Part shown: one piece after another, positions 63,392 to 64,000 of the stretch | Layout of the letters: the number at the start of each line of letters is the position of its first letter | How positions within the stretch are numbered: the stretch's first letter is position 1 | Assembly (NCBI RefSeq): GCF_005116655.2 | Contig: NZ_CP050698.1 | Location: 4,566,001-4,630,000, forward strand | Source of the DNA: Desulfosediminicola flagellatus | Lineage (GTDB): Bacteria > Desulfobacterota > Desulfobulbia > Desulfobulbales > Desulfocapsaceae | Reading direction: 5' to 3' | Length of the DNA stretch: 64,000 bases | Position numbers and translations under genes: made by a program | The notes under the pieces: generated by a model | The model's database searches: none | The model's input: the letters and a program-made list of their open reading frames with translations, nothing else | What the model was told of the DNA's origin: nothing

Positions 63392-64000
63392 ATGCAACGA
63401 GACACCCACTATCTTGCTGAGAATAGTTTTGAAGCCATTGTTATCGGAGGTGGCATTCATGGGGCTACGGTTTTTTATCAATTGGCAGCCGCTGGGCTGA
63501 AAGTCTGCCTTGTTGAAAAAGATGATTTCGGAGCTGGTACTTCTGCAAACAGCCTTAAAATCCTGCATGGCGGCCTTCGCTATCTTCAACACCTCAATAT
63601 CAAGCGTATGCGCGAATCAATAAACTCCCGCAAATACTATATGGAGATGGCTCCCCACCTGATTACGCCACTTCCCTGCGTCATTCCTACCTTCGGTCTC
63701 GGCATGAAGGGGAAACCGATAATGGCTGTGGCCATGAAACTTTTCGACTTGATCGGTTGGGACCGTAATAAAAACAGCCCTGCAGATAACAAGGTCGGGC
63801 GCGGACGCCTGCTCAGCAAAAAACAATGTCTTAAAATCGGACCAGGACTCAACCCCGAAGGGCTGACCGGCGGTGCCCTCTGGTACGACGATTTGATCAC
63901 CAACACTGAACGAATGGCACTCTCATTTATCAAGGCTGGTGTCCATTGCGGTGGCATTGCTGCTAACTATGTTCGTGTTCGCAAGCTCTCGCGCATAAAA
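63392..64000 (+). CDS. FAD-dependent glycerol-3-phosphate dehydrogenase, N-terminal part (cut by window edge)
   Basis: About 203 residues visible, open to the window end. FAD-binding motif AIVIGGGIHGATVFYQLAAA, then VEKDDFGAGTSANSLKILHG, GGLRYLQHLNIKRMRES and LWYDDLITNTERMALS, all characteristic of GlpD/GlpA-type enzymes. It should oxidise sn-glycerol-3-phosphate to dihydroxyacetone phosphate at the membrane. The ATG at 63392 has AGAAGGA upstream. An FAD oxidoreductase with another substrate is possible because the C terminus is missing. Confidence 0.87.
   Translation, partial: MQRDTHYLAENSFEAIVIGGGIHGATVFYQLAAAGLKVCLVEKDDFGAGTSANSLKILHGGLRYLQHLNIKRMRESINSRKYYMEMAPHLITPLPCVIPTFGLGMKGKPIMAVAMKLFDLIGWDRNKNSPADNKVGRGRLLSKKQCLKIGPGLNPEGLTGGALWYDDLITNTERMALSFIKAGVHCGGIAANYVRVRKLSRIK

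Overview
The window looks like chromosomal DNA of an anaerobic deltaproteobacterium, most likely a Desulfobulbales-type member of the Desulfobacterota. This is inferred from gene content: a 2-oxoacid:ferredoxin oxidoreductase, an aldo/keto reductase with two 4Fe-4S motifs, many PAS hybrid kinases, a heme-globin diguanylate cyclase, and moderate G+C. No rRNA gene or species-specific marker is present. LAYOUT. 1-7.4 kb: a leftward reductive pyrimidine (uracil/thymine) catabolic cluster, read in transcription order as class III aminotransferase, NCS1 permease, malonate/methylmalonate-semialdehyde dehydrogenase, dihydropyrimidinase and dihydropyrimidine dehydrogenase PreA (cut by the window edge), with a divergent Lrp/AsnC regulator. 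7.4-12.3 kb: a universal stress protein and a periplasmic binding protein/hybrid histidine kinase pair. 12.3-18.6 kb: an eroded accessory zone with a broken GGDEF gene, an IS30-type transposase tail, an orphan lipoprotein, a broken multi-receiver protein, miniature inverted-repeat elements and an intact porin. 18.0-22.1 kb: two nearly identical tRNA-Phe genes, each with its own promoter and terminator, flanking a second hybrid kinase. 22.1-28.2 kb: housekeeping genes (acidic zinc-ribbon protein, nadC, valS, dGTPase-like). 28.5-35 kb: a globin-coupled diguanylate cyclase, a clipped second globin, a rhodanese-YceI fusion lacking the rhodanese cysteine, cupin, tpx, an epd-like dehydrogenase and the aldo/keto reductase. 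35-38 kb: a DUF2511-like gene between two ends of a small repeat element, then a leftward korA-korBC operon. 38.1-40.1 kb: gene-poor, A+T-rich DNA. 40.1-54.2 kb: a complete rightward Tad/Flp pilus locus led by an AAA+ ATPase. 54.5-57.8 kb: a large class A penicillin-binding protein. 57.9-64 kb: smaller metabolic genes, an SDR remnant, a TetR-MBL pair with matching palindromic operators, a methyltransferase, and a metal-hydrolase-like protein followed by an FAD-linked glycerol-3-phosphate dehydrogenase cut by the window end. HOW THE GENES WORK TOGETHER. The pyrimidine genes can carry uracil from uptake through dihydrouracil and beta-alanine to acetyl-CoA; only beta-ureidopropionase is not seen. 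The Tad locus encodes pilin, prepilin peptidase, secretin, inner-membrane platform, ATPases, minor pilins and TPR pilotin-like lipoproteins. The least explained items are a repeat family (A) seen at four places, a second palindromic element (B) seen at two, a 146-bp long-arm hairpin next to mmsA, the duplicated in-frame tail of the flp pilin gene, the AAA+ ATPase and structured leader ahead of the pilus locus, and the large insertion in the penicillin-binding protein.
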